A stretch of DNA of 64,000 nt. Origin: Irpex lacteus (Eukaryota; Basidiomycota; Agaricomycetes; Polyporales; Irpicaceae). The first letter of the stretch is position 1, and each line of letters begins with the position of its first letter. Location of the stretch: assembly GCA_001986395.2 (NCBI GenBank), contig MQVO02000004.1:372001-436000 (forward strand), written 5' to 3'. The notes below the pieces were generated by a model, which had not been told where the DNA came from, did no database searches, and saw only the letters and a program-made list of their open reading frames with translations. The position numbers and the translations under genes were made by a program. This document shows, piece by piece, positions 48,741-59,648 of this stretch.

Positions 48741-49788
48741 TCATGCACATGCGTCGAGATGGTCGCGTACAAAGAATCTATGGTGTACTGTCGACCCAGC
48801 TTCCGTGATTAATTTCTCTTCGTCATCTGTTATGTCGGGCAGCGTAGGTACTCTCAGGTATTCTCTCAGTCGTTCTTCCTTCCACGTCGTTCTTCAAGCA
48901 AGCGAAATATCAATAGTCAGGTGGGACACACTCGGCGAGAGAGACATTGCTTTACGTACGAAATATACGGCAGACCTTGTTTGCGAAGCCATAGTTGTAG
49001 TACCTGTCCCGGCGAAACCGTCTCACCAACGCTCGTACTTAGCCGTTGGGCGATGGTAGGGAGGATGGAATCGAGAGGGCCCTCGTCGACGCGGTTGATG
49101 GGTGCCAGGCCACAGTACGTGACAGGTTGGATACCGCGTTCCTTCATATACTCCAACAGCGGTTTGCTCGCCTTGTACACGTACGGGTGAAACTCAATCT
49201 ACGCCAATATCCTACTCATTAGCTCTTAATCCAAGATACAATGTCATGAATGCAAGCCCTTCATACCTGATTAACAGCAGGAACACACCCACTCCCCTTC
49301 AGCACCTCCAAATCCTCAACCCCAAAATTCGACACCCCAACACTCCTACAAAGCCCCTCCTCCCTCGTACTCACCAACCCCCTCCACGTCTCCCCCAAAT
49401 CCCGATGTCCAACCGGTACATGTATCAAACACATATCCACGTACTCCAAGCCCATCTTCTTCAGGGACTCACGTAGGGTGTCGCTCACTGTTAGTCCTTT
49501 AGGGACTGCGAGGATTTTGGTTGTTATGTATAGGTCTGCGCGAGAGAGGGAGGTGGTGATGGAGGAGGAGATGCCGAGCCCGACGGAGTGTTCGTTGGCG
49601 TACATCTGGGCACAGTCGATGTGTTTGTACCCAGCAAGGATGGCGGAGGAGACAGCGTAGGATGCGTCTTTTTCGCGGAGGGAGGTGCCGGTGCCGTAGA
49701 TTAGTGTGGGCATTGTGGCTCCGTCGTTTAGGGTGACTGTCATTGAGTTTGGCGGGGTGGAGGGGGTGGAAGAGGTGGGTCGGGACAT
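48741..49788 (-). CDS. Aldo/keto reductase 2
   Basis: Three exons run from MSRPTSSTPSTPPNS to the TGA at 48,741; the intron after VNQ is at the same position as in reductase 1. Tetrad residues are in HIDCAQMYANE (Asp, Tyr), YITTKIL (Lys) and MCLIHVP (His). The end reads KEERLREYLRVPTLPDITDDE and then a short tail. There is no presequence, so it is probably cytosolic. It is a diverged tandem paralogue of the gene 205 bp downstream. The first long exon shows an extreme switch in synonymous codon ending (see findings). Confidence 0.9.
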
Positions 49789-50888
49789 GGGTGAGTGGGA
49801 GGACGAGCAGGTGTGTGTGTGGCTGGGAGGTTTGGGATAGAGCTTAGAAGAAGGGATATATTGACGTTCTTATCTAACATGGGTGGGAAGGTATGTTACA
49901 TTGGCCTGCGTTACGCTGAGTCATTCGTCAGTCGATTATATTGCACGTGAAACGTGTCTGAGACTCACCATATCTACTACCCGAACGAGCCTCAGCTATC
50001 CTCGTCTTCACAATAACCGACATCTATACATGCCATGCGCATAAGTTGACTTCAAAGACCCTCGCGCCCGCTCCCCTCCATACCCACGCCTGCCCTAAAC
50101 ACCCCTCCCCCCTCCCCTTCCTCAAATTCACTCTCTCCGTCTCCTCATCTTTTAACAACTACACAGGCATTACCTATACCACATGGGGCCCACTGAATCC
50201 GTATGTATTCGGATGATGAGGAGGGTTCCCATCGAAGGTGCCTCAGAGCGATCTGGTTCACTTCTTTGGCTGGTCTTCTAGGATTTGGGTGGAATGCTCA
50301 GTCACCTGGTGGCCCGACATGTTTTTGTGTACTTGTGTGTTGAGTGGGTTGAGGGAGGAGGGAGGAGGTTAGTGGAGAGGTTGAGGTGTGCAGTGATTCG
50401 TTGTAGTACGGATAGAGTCACGGTAGGATACGTGCCCGATGTGGAATGGAATATATTTGACGTTTTCTACGATCTATGTATATCGTTGATTGTTCTGCTC
50501 GAGTATGCTCATACGCAGCAGTGTACTGCGTTGCTGGTCATGTACAGACTCTGGAAACGGCTTTTATGTCCCTCGTATCCTGGAACTATAGACCTTCGTA
50601 AGCCTTTGTGTCCTATTGCGTGTCCTTGCGGCATCTCATCTGTGCACTACGACACAAAAGACTCAAAACGACAATGCCTATGTCGCTGTACCATCCACGT
50701 ACTCAGCCCGAGTCACTCGATAGCATCGACTCAGGCTCTCCTAGCAGCCGCAGTCTTAGCTGGCCACAGCCCATCCCTAAAAGGCAAAGTGCGGCCCCGC
50801 TCCCATCACCTCCATAGCGCTCACCTTCACACCGGGCGCCTCCCGACTCATTAACTTGGTCTTCAGCCACTTCCCCTCCTCCCCAACG
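49789..50888. other. Divergent promoter region, reductase 2 / choline-transporter-like gene
   Basis: About 1.1 kb separates two divergently read genes. A 190-codon frame at 50,285-50,854 has a non-ATG start and Cys/His/Arg-heavy composition, and is probably chance. C-rich tracts occur near 50,060-50,130. Confidence 0.45.
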
Positions 50889-53665
50889 ATGGCTGCGTCC
50901 TTCGCAGCGTACGCCTCCCAATTCATCAACAGGCAGCCTCTACAAGACTCCACTCAATCATCACAGGAACCATTGTTCCTCAGCTTTACGAGTGAAAGAA
51001 CTGTGCCAGAACCAGAGGATGACGACGACGACCCCCATTTGGACCCGTTCCGCAGGTCGCCCTCGCCCGTCCCACCGCCGCCTTCGTCCTACTCGATACA
51101 ACTGACATCGTCGCCGGTGCCTCCACCGCCCTTACGAGTCTCGAGTCCGCCAAGTCCACCGCCGATAGGAGGAGGAGGCGGACTGACAGAGTCGCTCATA
51201 CCACGAGATAGCCACCACCCGTTCTCCCTCCCCGATCCCCGCTACCCCATCCGCCGCAAGTTCAACGACGCACAATGGACAGCTCTCTGGCTCGGCTCAG
51301 TCTCAATATGCGTTCTCCTTTCCCTCATAGTCCTCTTCGTAACGCACAAACCCTCCTCCGCGCCGTCCAAGAGCCTCCCCTACACCATATTCCTCAAGAC
51401 GATACCGATGATCACTGTTCTGGTCGTGCTCGCTGCGGTAGTGAGCTACGCGCACGTACTGTTCCTGCGTGTGTTTTTGAAGCCTGTTATTGTGGGTACG
51501 GCGGTGTTCGTGCCTGCTACTCTCTTCTTGAGCGCATTATGTGCGTTTGTGGGGAGCTTCACTGTGGATGACGATCATGAGCCGACGTGGGGCGAGACGA
51601 CGGGTCTACGGTTGTTCTCCATCGTACCACTCGTTCTGTCGGTTATTACGGGTAGACGATTGCTCCATCTACCAAGGGCTCTGCATACGACTTCGACTCT
51701 TCTGACGCTGACGACGCGTTTGTTGTACAACCAGCCGTTCCTCCTCGCGCTCTCACCTGCGGTTCTATTAGTGTCGCTGATTGCGTCTATACCGTTCGCT
51801 ACGCTTGCGTTTAGGCTGTTGCTGATAGGCTACACCACAAGAGACCCAAGTGGGATCGTATGGCATTTGCATGCATGGGCGAATTGGGCGATCGCGGGGA
51901 CGTTGGGGGTGTGGTTGTGGACGTGGGGCGTCGCGAGGGGTGTACTGAGGGTGTCGTGTGCAGGTGTCATCGGGGCATGGTATTTCGCCAAGTGAGTCTT
52001 TATCAGTCCACTCATCTATCCTCCAAGAGGTGTATCTATCCCATCCAACTATTCCACCTTATTAATATCGTATCATCAGCCCAGACATCCCCCACCTCCC
52101 CCAACCTCAACACACACAATCCACGCCGCCCTCTACCGCGCAACCCACCCCTCCCTCGGCTCAATCGTCCTCTCCTCCCTCCTCCTCTCCCTCATCCGCG
52201 CCCTCGCCCTCCTCTGCACAGCCCTCCGCGCCCTCCCCGCCTACCTCCCACCATACATGCGGCTCGTATCCGTAGGAGCGGGTATGCTGGTAGTGTATTT
52301 GGAGAATTGGACGGGCCAGCTGAGTAGTTATGTTATGGTGTATGTGGGGCTTACGGGGGAGGGTGCTGTGAGGAGTGCGAGGAGGGCGAGTGCGTTGACG
52401 GGGGGAAGACGGGAGAGGGGGGAGTATAGGAGTAGGTTTAGGACTGAACGTGAGTGTTTCTTGCTTGTGAGTCTGGTGATGGTACACGCATATATTGATG
52501 ATATCGGAATGTGCATGCAGCCCCGCTGACGATGCTCACCATCGCACCGCTCACGCTCACCTTCCCCTTCGCTTTGACGACGTACTTGTTCGTGGCGCAC
52601 ACGCTTGACGCGCCGGACGAGGCGTTCGAAGCCGCGTTATTGGCGGGCGTCGTAACCGCACTTGTGGGGTTATTCTGCGTGGGGTTGGTCAAGGATACGT
52701 AAGTCACCATACATCCTGCCATCGTGCAACAAAACTAGGAATGCTGAAGTGCCTGGGTTTAGTGCGGACACGTTGTTCGTGTGTTATTGCATCGATAAAG
52801 ATACAGGGATGAAACATCGCGAAGAGGTGTTCTCCGCCGTGCGTAATTCTCCCTACACCTTATACAACTCCTTCTAACTAACCTTCCCTGCGCAAACACA
52901 TAGTTCGAATACAACGCACCAAACCCCCCACCCTCCCAGCCACCACACCCAAACCCCACAGCAGCACCCCAACCCACACGCCCCTCAGGCCTAAACCAAC
53001 TAAACCAATCCCGCTTCTCCGTACATCTAGGCGTACCAGGCGCCTCCACCTCCCGACTACCACCCTTCTCGCTCTCCTCAAGTGCCAAACCGCCGTTACC
53101 GTCGCCCTCTCGCTCTAGCCAGTACCACCAGCAGAGGAGAACGTCCAGGTTGGAACCGCATGCGGACGAGGATGAAGAGGAGGATGAAGAGGGGGAGGGG
53201 TTAGATCCGTTTTTGGGATTGGGAGATGTTAGGGAGAACGAAGACGAGCATGAGTATGAGTATGAGTACGCTTATAATCGGCATCGTGCGCAAGCGCATC
53301 GGCAGGATCTCGAGGATGTGGATCCGTTCGAGCCGGAGGTTCATAGGTCCTCACAGATACAGTTGGAGAGAAGCTTGGGAGCGATGATGGGGAGCCCGAC
53401 GCCTAGTGAGTTGGAGCTTGGTATGGGGATGTCTAGGAGTCGGGGTGCGGTAGGGAGTGGGAGTTTGGGGTATTTGAGTGGAAGGAGGGGGAGAGAGAGG
53501 AGTGTGGATAGTGATAGTTTGAGTGATGAGGAGGTTCGGAGGTTGGAGGAGCGTGAAAGGGAACGGGAAAGGCAGAGGTTGGAGATGTCGCAGGCGCAGA
53601 GTAGCGTCGCGGGGAGCATACATGAGAGTCAGCTGTTCCCTCCTATGGGGTCTGATTTGTTCTAG
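50889..53665 (+). CDS. Choline-transporter-like protein (CTL/SLC44, Pns1-like)
   Basis: Five exons, 50889-51991, 52085-52449, 52521-52698, 52739-52838 and 52904-53665, sum to 2508 nt (835 residues). The N-terminal about 120 residues are acidic then Pro-rich. Ten or more hydrophobic helices follow. The family region has HAALYRATHPSLGSIVLSSL, YLENWTGQLSSYVMVYVGL, then DTLFVCYCIDKDTG near the end of the core. The family includes yeast Pns1 and animal CTL1, plasma-membrane proteins linked to choline and lipid-related transport. The last exon adds about 250 residues: a Pro/Asn/Gln-rich stretch, an acidic run, HEYEYEYEYAY, and an Arg/Glu-rich helix (RRLEERERERERQRLE). That tail is far longer than in Pns1. 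All junctions are in frame. Confidence 0.86.
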
Positions 53666-53962
53666 CCCTCTTCTACGCACTCTCTGCCTCGGCGGAAGGT
53701 ATGGGGTTGTGGATGTTTTCTGTTACGTGTGTTTGGTACTCATGTTTGTTTGTCGCTTTCGGATTCTGCATTGTCATTGTGTATATAGGCTTTGTCGCAT
53801 CTCATCTGTCATGATCATCTTTGTAGACTCGGATATGAACTATGTCTGTTTTGTTTTGTCTATCTATCTTACAGGTCTGTTTCCTTAGTATAGAAAGTAC
53901 GTTCTCCATTGCCCCTCCGATTCCTCCCGCCTGAGCTCGCACATGGCGTTCACGACAGAGTC

Positions 53963-55422
53963 TCAGAGCTTACTCACGACCTTGTCATCGTGCCTCACAC
54001 GTATGACAACTTTACCGAATTGTTCGCCATTGCCGATGAGCTGGAAGCCCTCCTCGGCGGATTCGAGGCCATCTAGGACGTGCGATACGATCGGTACGAC
54101 CTTGTGCTCGGCGATGAACTTTGTTGCGTCGATGAGGTCTTGGTGTGAGCCCATCGTCGAACCTGAGAAGGCATTGTTGTCAGCAATACATACTAGATGA
54201 AGGAGAAGGTGGTATGAGAGACGTACCGATTAGTTGTTGGTTCTTGAGGACTTCGCGCATGGTGAAGGTTATCTTCGGGTTGGCGGTCCTGCGCGCGAGA
54301 AACTCAGTCACAGATACAGAACACGGGGAACGTAACATGACAATAATGCACACTCACATTCCATAAACCACGACCTTCCCCCCACCCTTCAAAACCTTCC
54401 CCACCTGCCCAACAATATCCCCTCCACCAGAATCGATCACAGCACTCAACTGAGCTCCCTTGCCAAGATCTCTCTCCAGTAGCTTCTGCAATTCGCTCGG
54501 CCAGTCTTTGTTTCTATAATTGACACCACCCTTGGCACCAAGCTCGATAGCCTTGCGGATCTTATCTTCGGAGCCGGAGGAGACGTAGACGTTCGCTTTG
54601 CGTGCGAGGCTGAGTTGGAGAGCGAGCAGGGCGACGCCGCCTCCTATGCCTGTGATGAGGACTGTGTCGCCTGCTTTGACTTGTGCGTTGACTACGGTGG
54701 CTCTAGTGCACGTAAGCATGAGCTTGCAGCACGCACATTCCTGATGGACACACGACTTACCTCCATGCGGTCAATCCACCCAGTGGCCACGCTGCGACGT
54801 GTTCGTCGTCCAGATGCGCGGGAGACTCGATAACTTGGTCTCTCTCCACGGCAACATACTGAGAGAATGTGCCCAGCGGAATGGCTTTGATACCGCCGAG
54901 GATAGACATAGAGCTTCTCATCCATACTTGATGAGCGACCACATGTGTTTGAGGTAGGTGGTCTAGAGTACGCACCTTGGAGGCTCGCCATCCTCCCAGC
55001 CACGCAGCGGCACCAGGAACACTCGCTTCTGGAGTAATGGATCTTTCTTGTCTGCAGCGTCCACCACGACACCAGCGCCGTCCGCACCTAGAGTACTGTT
55101 GAACCCAATACCTGGGTACAAGCCTTTTCGAATCCAGAGCTAATCGTGTCCAGTCAGTCAATGGGAGTAGATGTAGTGGGATATGACCTTACATCGCGGT
55201 GATTGAACGCTGCTGCGTTGATCCGTACAAGTACTTGACCTGGTTTGAGTTGCGGTATAAGTCTATCCTCGACGACCGCATCGTGCAAAACAGGTTTCTT
55301 ATTCGAAGCGGCTTGCTTCAAGACCAGTGCTTTGGTGGTCTTGGGGATCTACGCGCGTTGCGAATAGAGTTAGCCAACACATCTAGCTTCCGAGACCTTC
55401 TCGGTATTGTACTTACCGACAT
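53963..55422 (-). CDS. Zinc-type alcohol dehydrogenase/quinone reductase (MDR) family protein
   Basis: The first exon is only ATGTCG (6 nt, 55,422-55,417). The next begins IPKTTKALVLKQAASN. The GroES-like domain includes GQVLVRINAAAFNHRD and GIGFNSTLGADGAGVVVDA. The nucleotide-binding domain has DTVLITGIGGGVALLALQLS and SSGSEDKIRKAIELGAKGG, then VIDSGGGDIVGQVGKVLKGG. The C-terminus is VVIRVRHDDKVVSKL, stopping at 53,963. I see no structural-zinc cysteine cluster, so it is probably a zinc-independent NADPH-dependent oxidoreductase. The substrate is unknown. It converges on the choline-transporter-like gene with a 297-bp gap. Confidence 0.88.
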
Positions 55423-56114
55423 CTTACTCGCTCTACAGACTGACGATAGTGACAGCTCTACACTTTGTAGTGGCTTGGGTACCGCTAGTCTCGGGGCTCA
55501 AGTCTTAGAACTTGGGAGTAGATATATGAGTTACTTGCCACTGTTCAATGGGGAATTCGAAGCAGCATACCATGAGTAATATGCGCCGTGAGCGTGAGAC
55601 CGGTTGAGTGACGAGAAGCGTCAATAACGTGCTGCTTACTAGAATTCGCAAGGGATTGAATATTGAAGTCCGAATGAGTTTCGGGTGCAACTCGGACTGG
55701 ATGCAATTGGATGACCGCCGGTTGAACGGCATGGATATTGGAATCAGATGCTTGAGGGCCAGTTCAACGCCACAAAGCTTGGAACTGCCTGACTCGGAAG
55801 TGGAGTCACTCTGACAGCGCCGCGCAAGTAACTTCAAGTTCATTGCACGAAATCTTCGGATTTCGTCATAATAAGCTGAGAGTGGGGGGTATTGATGAGT
55901 TACGTGTACTACATCATGACTGGGTATGATTTGCATAAAGTGTCACTACGACTGATTGTTTGCACTGGGTGCCGGCACCCCGAAGGTCGGCCGTGCTCAT
56001 ATGCCAGTGCATCATCTCGACAAAAATGTACTTGTTATACTCGCTACAGCTTGTCCATTTGCACAGAGATCCGGACGTGTATGCCGTTTCCCACTTCCGC
56101 TATGAGTAAGACGC
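55423..56114. other. Intergenic: oxidoreductase promoter and 3' flank of seven-TM copy D
   Basis: A 143-codon minus-strand frame (55,936-55,505) overlaps the oxidoreductase promoter and is not conserved. The stretch contains the repeat at 55,765-55,793. Confidence 0.45.
55765..55793. repeat. 3'-flank repeat shared by seven-TM copies D and E
   Basis: CAACGCCACAAAGCTTGGAA followed by (C/T)TGCC occurs here and at 59,311-59,335, about 320 bp beyond the stop codon of copy D and copy E respectively. This shows that D and E arose by duplication of a unit that included the 3' flank. Confidence 0.7.
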
Positions 56115-58276
56115 TTAGATAGTTCTCGACGGTTTACTGCTCGGACCAGAATCGGAATCTTGAAGTCGGAGCCTGACTTCTTCGTCCCAGGTTGCAAACT
56201 GTGCAAGTGCAGTGGTGTTCATGTTAGCGTGGTGGTTTTCTCGAAAGGTGAATGTACTTGCCCAATCATCACCCGTTACAGCAGTCCTGTGCGGCACTTG
56301 TATCCTCACAGCCTCCTGGAAGCCAGGGAATTCGTAGTCTTCGTCTCCCGGGTTTCGATGCTTTAGATATTCACGTACCGTCGCCTTCGCTGGTCGATCC
56401 GCGCTTGGCAGATCAGACAACTGCAAAGACAACCCGTTCAAGTTGTTGTTTGCAGCATCTTCTTTGATACCCTGTCGACGATTGAGCCTACATGAAATTT
56501 TCAGTACATGCCACCGTGGCCGTGCTTTATTGTTTGTAGCAGGGCTTTGTGTCACATACATCGCGAACATGGCATTTCCGTAAACTGGATATGTAATAAA
56601 CAATAAATCAGCTGGTTACGCGATAGGATCGTGCTCTTTATTGACTGACCATTTGTGAGAACCATGGCAGTGCCACTGTAATGGAGTCGTGAAGGATAGA
56701 GAGCAAACTGCGGAAGAAACAGAGTTAACGCTTGACAGCCTGGTCTGAGGGCCATTCGCTCCCATATCGCTTACCACAGTAAGTGTAGCAATAGCTAATA
56801 TACTATCAAGAATGGTAAGCCGGATCAGCGTGTTGCAGACGGTTCGAAGAATGTACTTACGCTGTTATGATTCCGGAACTAAGTGCATATTTCATAAGTT
56901 TCCCAATAATACCTTTCATGCCTCTAGAAGAAAAATGTCAGCAAAAGAGCGAATAATTTCACATCCTGGACATACCGTGTGTGTGCCATTGAACGGCTTC
57001 GATTGAGAGAGCGTAAGAACACAGCAGTGATTGATAAGTCTGCGAGTACGGCGAGGGAGAGTGAGGCATAGCTCATTCTCTAACATGACAAAACATGAGC
57101 TAGATATTAGCCGGATGTTATGCATCGAGTATCATCACGCAAATACCTGGTATGGCTTGGACAAAGCAAGGGACACCCATGTACTTTCCATATATCTGCA
57201 ATCGGATGTTGTGTAAATATACCAACACGTGGACCCGCGAATACTCACATGAATGCAGAGGCCCCTTGTGAGTTTCACAGGACGTCATTGTTTAGTTGAA
57301 CAGCTCCCATTAAACGAGATAGAGTTCCGACTTACTGAATGTGACAGCTGCAGGAAAGGAAGACTGAGTCTGGGCGTACTAGATTGTCAGGAGTGAGTCA
57401 AAAGGACCCACCAGTAGCAGAGCAAAACACTATTATCAACATTCCGAGTTTGATGATAAGAGTGTGGGCAGTCGAATATATCAGTGTCAACCTACCAAAT
57501 ACACGAAAACGGCAGTATCACCGCTTACTGCATCAGAAGTAGTTTGAGTCAGATACAGTGTAACCTATTTCCAGTATACGAACTTACAACGCCAAATTCG
57601 GTATATGTAGAACCTGTTTGAAGGGCTGAGTTGAACCGGTGGGATCATATATTCATTCAAGATAGTGGCTTACGAATTGACAACACCGCCGATAGTACTC
57701 TACTGCATGTGTTAGCTCAGGCTGCGCATTCGAACTAGAAACACCGTGCTTACCTCTAGGTAAGCTGCCACCTAAGTTGTTGAAACTTGGTGAGTGAAAC
57801 GTAGTCTATCTTGGATGTGAATACATGGACGTACCCCAGAGCTCCTAAGATCGTATCAAATGAGTAAGAGCGACTTCGACCTTGCAGTGGTCACTCACCA
57901 CGGAATAAGCACCAGTCCCTCTGCGTTGCAATAGTCGCTGACTAACACTGTATACAATAAATGGATGCACAACGCTGCATGGACTGTCTCTAATCCACTG
58001 CAGTAAAGTACTGTTGAGAGCGAAGTGATTCCCTCTCTTTTTAGCACTGACCTTGTCAATAGGACGATAAGACGGGTGGCCATGCTATCACGATAGGTAG
58101 AGAAATAGAAGTGGACCTGGGAGATGCCTAGTCCATACAAACTGAAAATAAAGGATGACATCGATGGGCAATTGTCGCTATACAACCCGAGGGACGATAA
58201 CCCACATTAGAGAGAAACAAGCGAGCAGAAAGATTGGGCCGAAAAAAGGGTCGATGTCAATGCTGAGGGGAGCCAT
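56115..58276 (-). CDS. Multi-TM membrane protein, DUF6534-like, copy D
   Basis: It starts MAPLSIDIDPFFGPIFLLAC at 58,276. The next exon encodes LYGLGISQVHFYFSTYRDSM. The 10-nt exon is at 57,844-57,835 and the 18-nt exon (VAAYLE) at 57,771-57,754, as in the other copies. The end has GNAMFAM, LNRRQGIKEDAA, GLSLQLSDLPSAD and a longer soluble tail reaching the stop at 56,115. Function is unknown. It lies head-to-tail with copy E and in opposite orientation to copies A-C. Confidence 0.75.
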
Positions 58277-59648
58277 ACCAACTCGAGATCGACGCCTGGA
58301 AAGTGATACACTTCAGCAACATGACGATTCGCGTTTTATACTCACTTACAGAATACAGAACTTCAACATGAGGATCCACTCGAAGCGCCGGCGTATATCA
58401 AGTTATGGAATTCTTCTATGATATCCGCTAGAAATACTATCAATCATACTTCTACAATCTCTGATGTCCAACTTGATAGAATGAAGATTATCCCGCAGTT
58501 ATTCGTAACCGGAGATGGTGTGAGTGCGGAGGGTACCAGGAGCGCCGCAATGGGGTGTCCCAAGTCTAGCACTGTGTCGAGTAAGAGAGATGAGTGAGGC
58601 GGGATAGATTTCCGAGTGATGGACGATTACCCAGTGACAGAACCTGTCCAGGTTGAACATCATACATCTCGGAGAGAACGGCTCTATCAGCGTGAACGTA
58701 ACGTGGGATCCAGAGGATACCTTCGTCTAGCGGCGTAGAAGACGTACAATATGGTGCACTGTGGGGGGCTTGACACGATAATCACCTTATCTATATGTGA
58801 TGGCTTCCATGAGCTAATGCCTGTTCGGATGATGTCGAGGTACTTGATATATGACCTTGAATAAGAACGCCAAAGCCATGGACCATTTATTAAATCGATC
58901 GATCTTCTTCAGCCTGAGGCGGTGTCGGCTACTGTACATGACAACAAACGTTGAGAAAAACCTGAGAGAAGTAGCAACGACCATCATACCTGACGTGTTC
59001 AAATCATCCAAGCATACTAAAGCACACGAATAACCAGCGAACTGACCAGGAATATGATGGGCATTGGACATGGAGACGAACGACTCACGAACCGGTAAGA
59101 CAACTTGTCGACATTTGGTCTCGTACCCAGATATTTTCCTACTCGGGACGTAGAGTGTGTTTCACGAATCTGAGTGTACGGGCCCTTTCGTTGGCCTAAA
59201 CAATAGTGGTGTGGCTCGTCCGAGACTCGATTCATCCAAGGAGCAGGTAAGTGGTACTAGCCAGAGGGTAGCGAAGTGGGCGCCTAGTACAATGCCCTCT
59301 AGACTCTAGTCAACGCCACAAAGCTTGGAATTGCCAGAAGTAGTAACGCAAAACAGAGGATCCATTTGCACTGTCATCAGTGGCTTGCAACGCAGGGAGG
59401 GAGGCGATGCTGCCATTCCTTCATGAATGTACATACTACTATGCCATATATACGGAACATAAGTACTGTAAGTGTAAAGAGTTAAACAAAACACTCGGAG
59501 TTGGCATTCAAGATGAGCGGTCAGCGTTTCCAAGGCTCTCTATCCCCTAGCCTCTCGTTTGAGTAATACTATCTTGTCATCGAGGTTCTGCGTCCAGGTT
59601 GCGCAGATTTACTTACCGTTCTGCACTGTCACAGAACCACGCAGTTCA
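58277..59648. other. Intergenic between copies D and E
   Basis: The first about 70 bp are the copy D promoter. The rest has no supported gene. Frames at 58,814-59,235 are short and unconserved. The D/E flank repeat is at 59,311. Confidence 0.45.
58334..58340 (-). promoter_or_regulatory. TATA box of seven-TM gene D
   Basis: TATAAAA on the minus strand, 58 bp upstream of the ATG at 58,276. Confidence 0.55.

Noticed and set aside
50285..50854. 190-codon open frame upstream of the choline-transporter-like gene
   Set aside because: It has a non-ATG start, Cys/His/Arg-heavy composition and no domain. The spliced gene starting at 50,889 fully explains the downstream coding signal.
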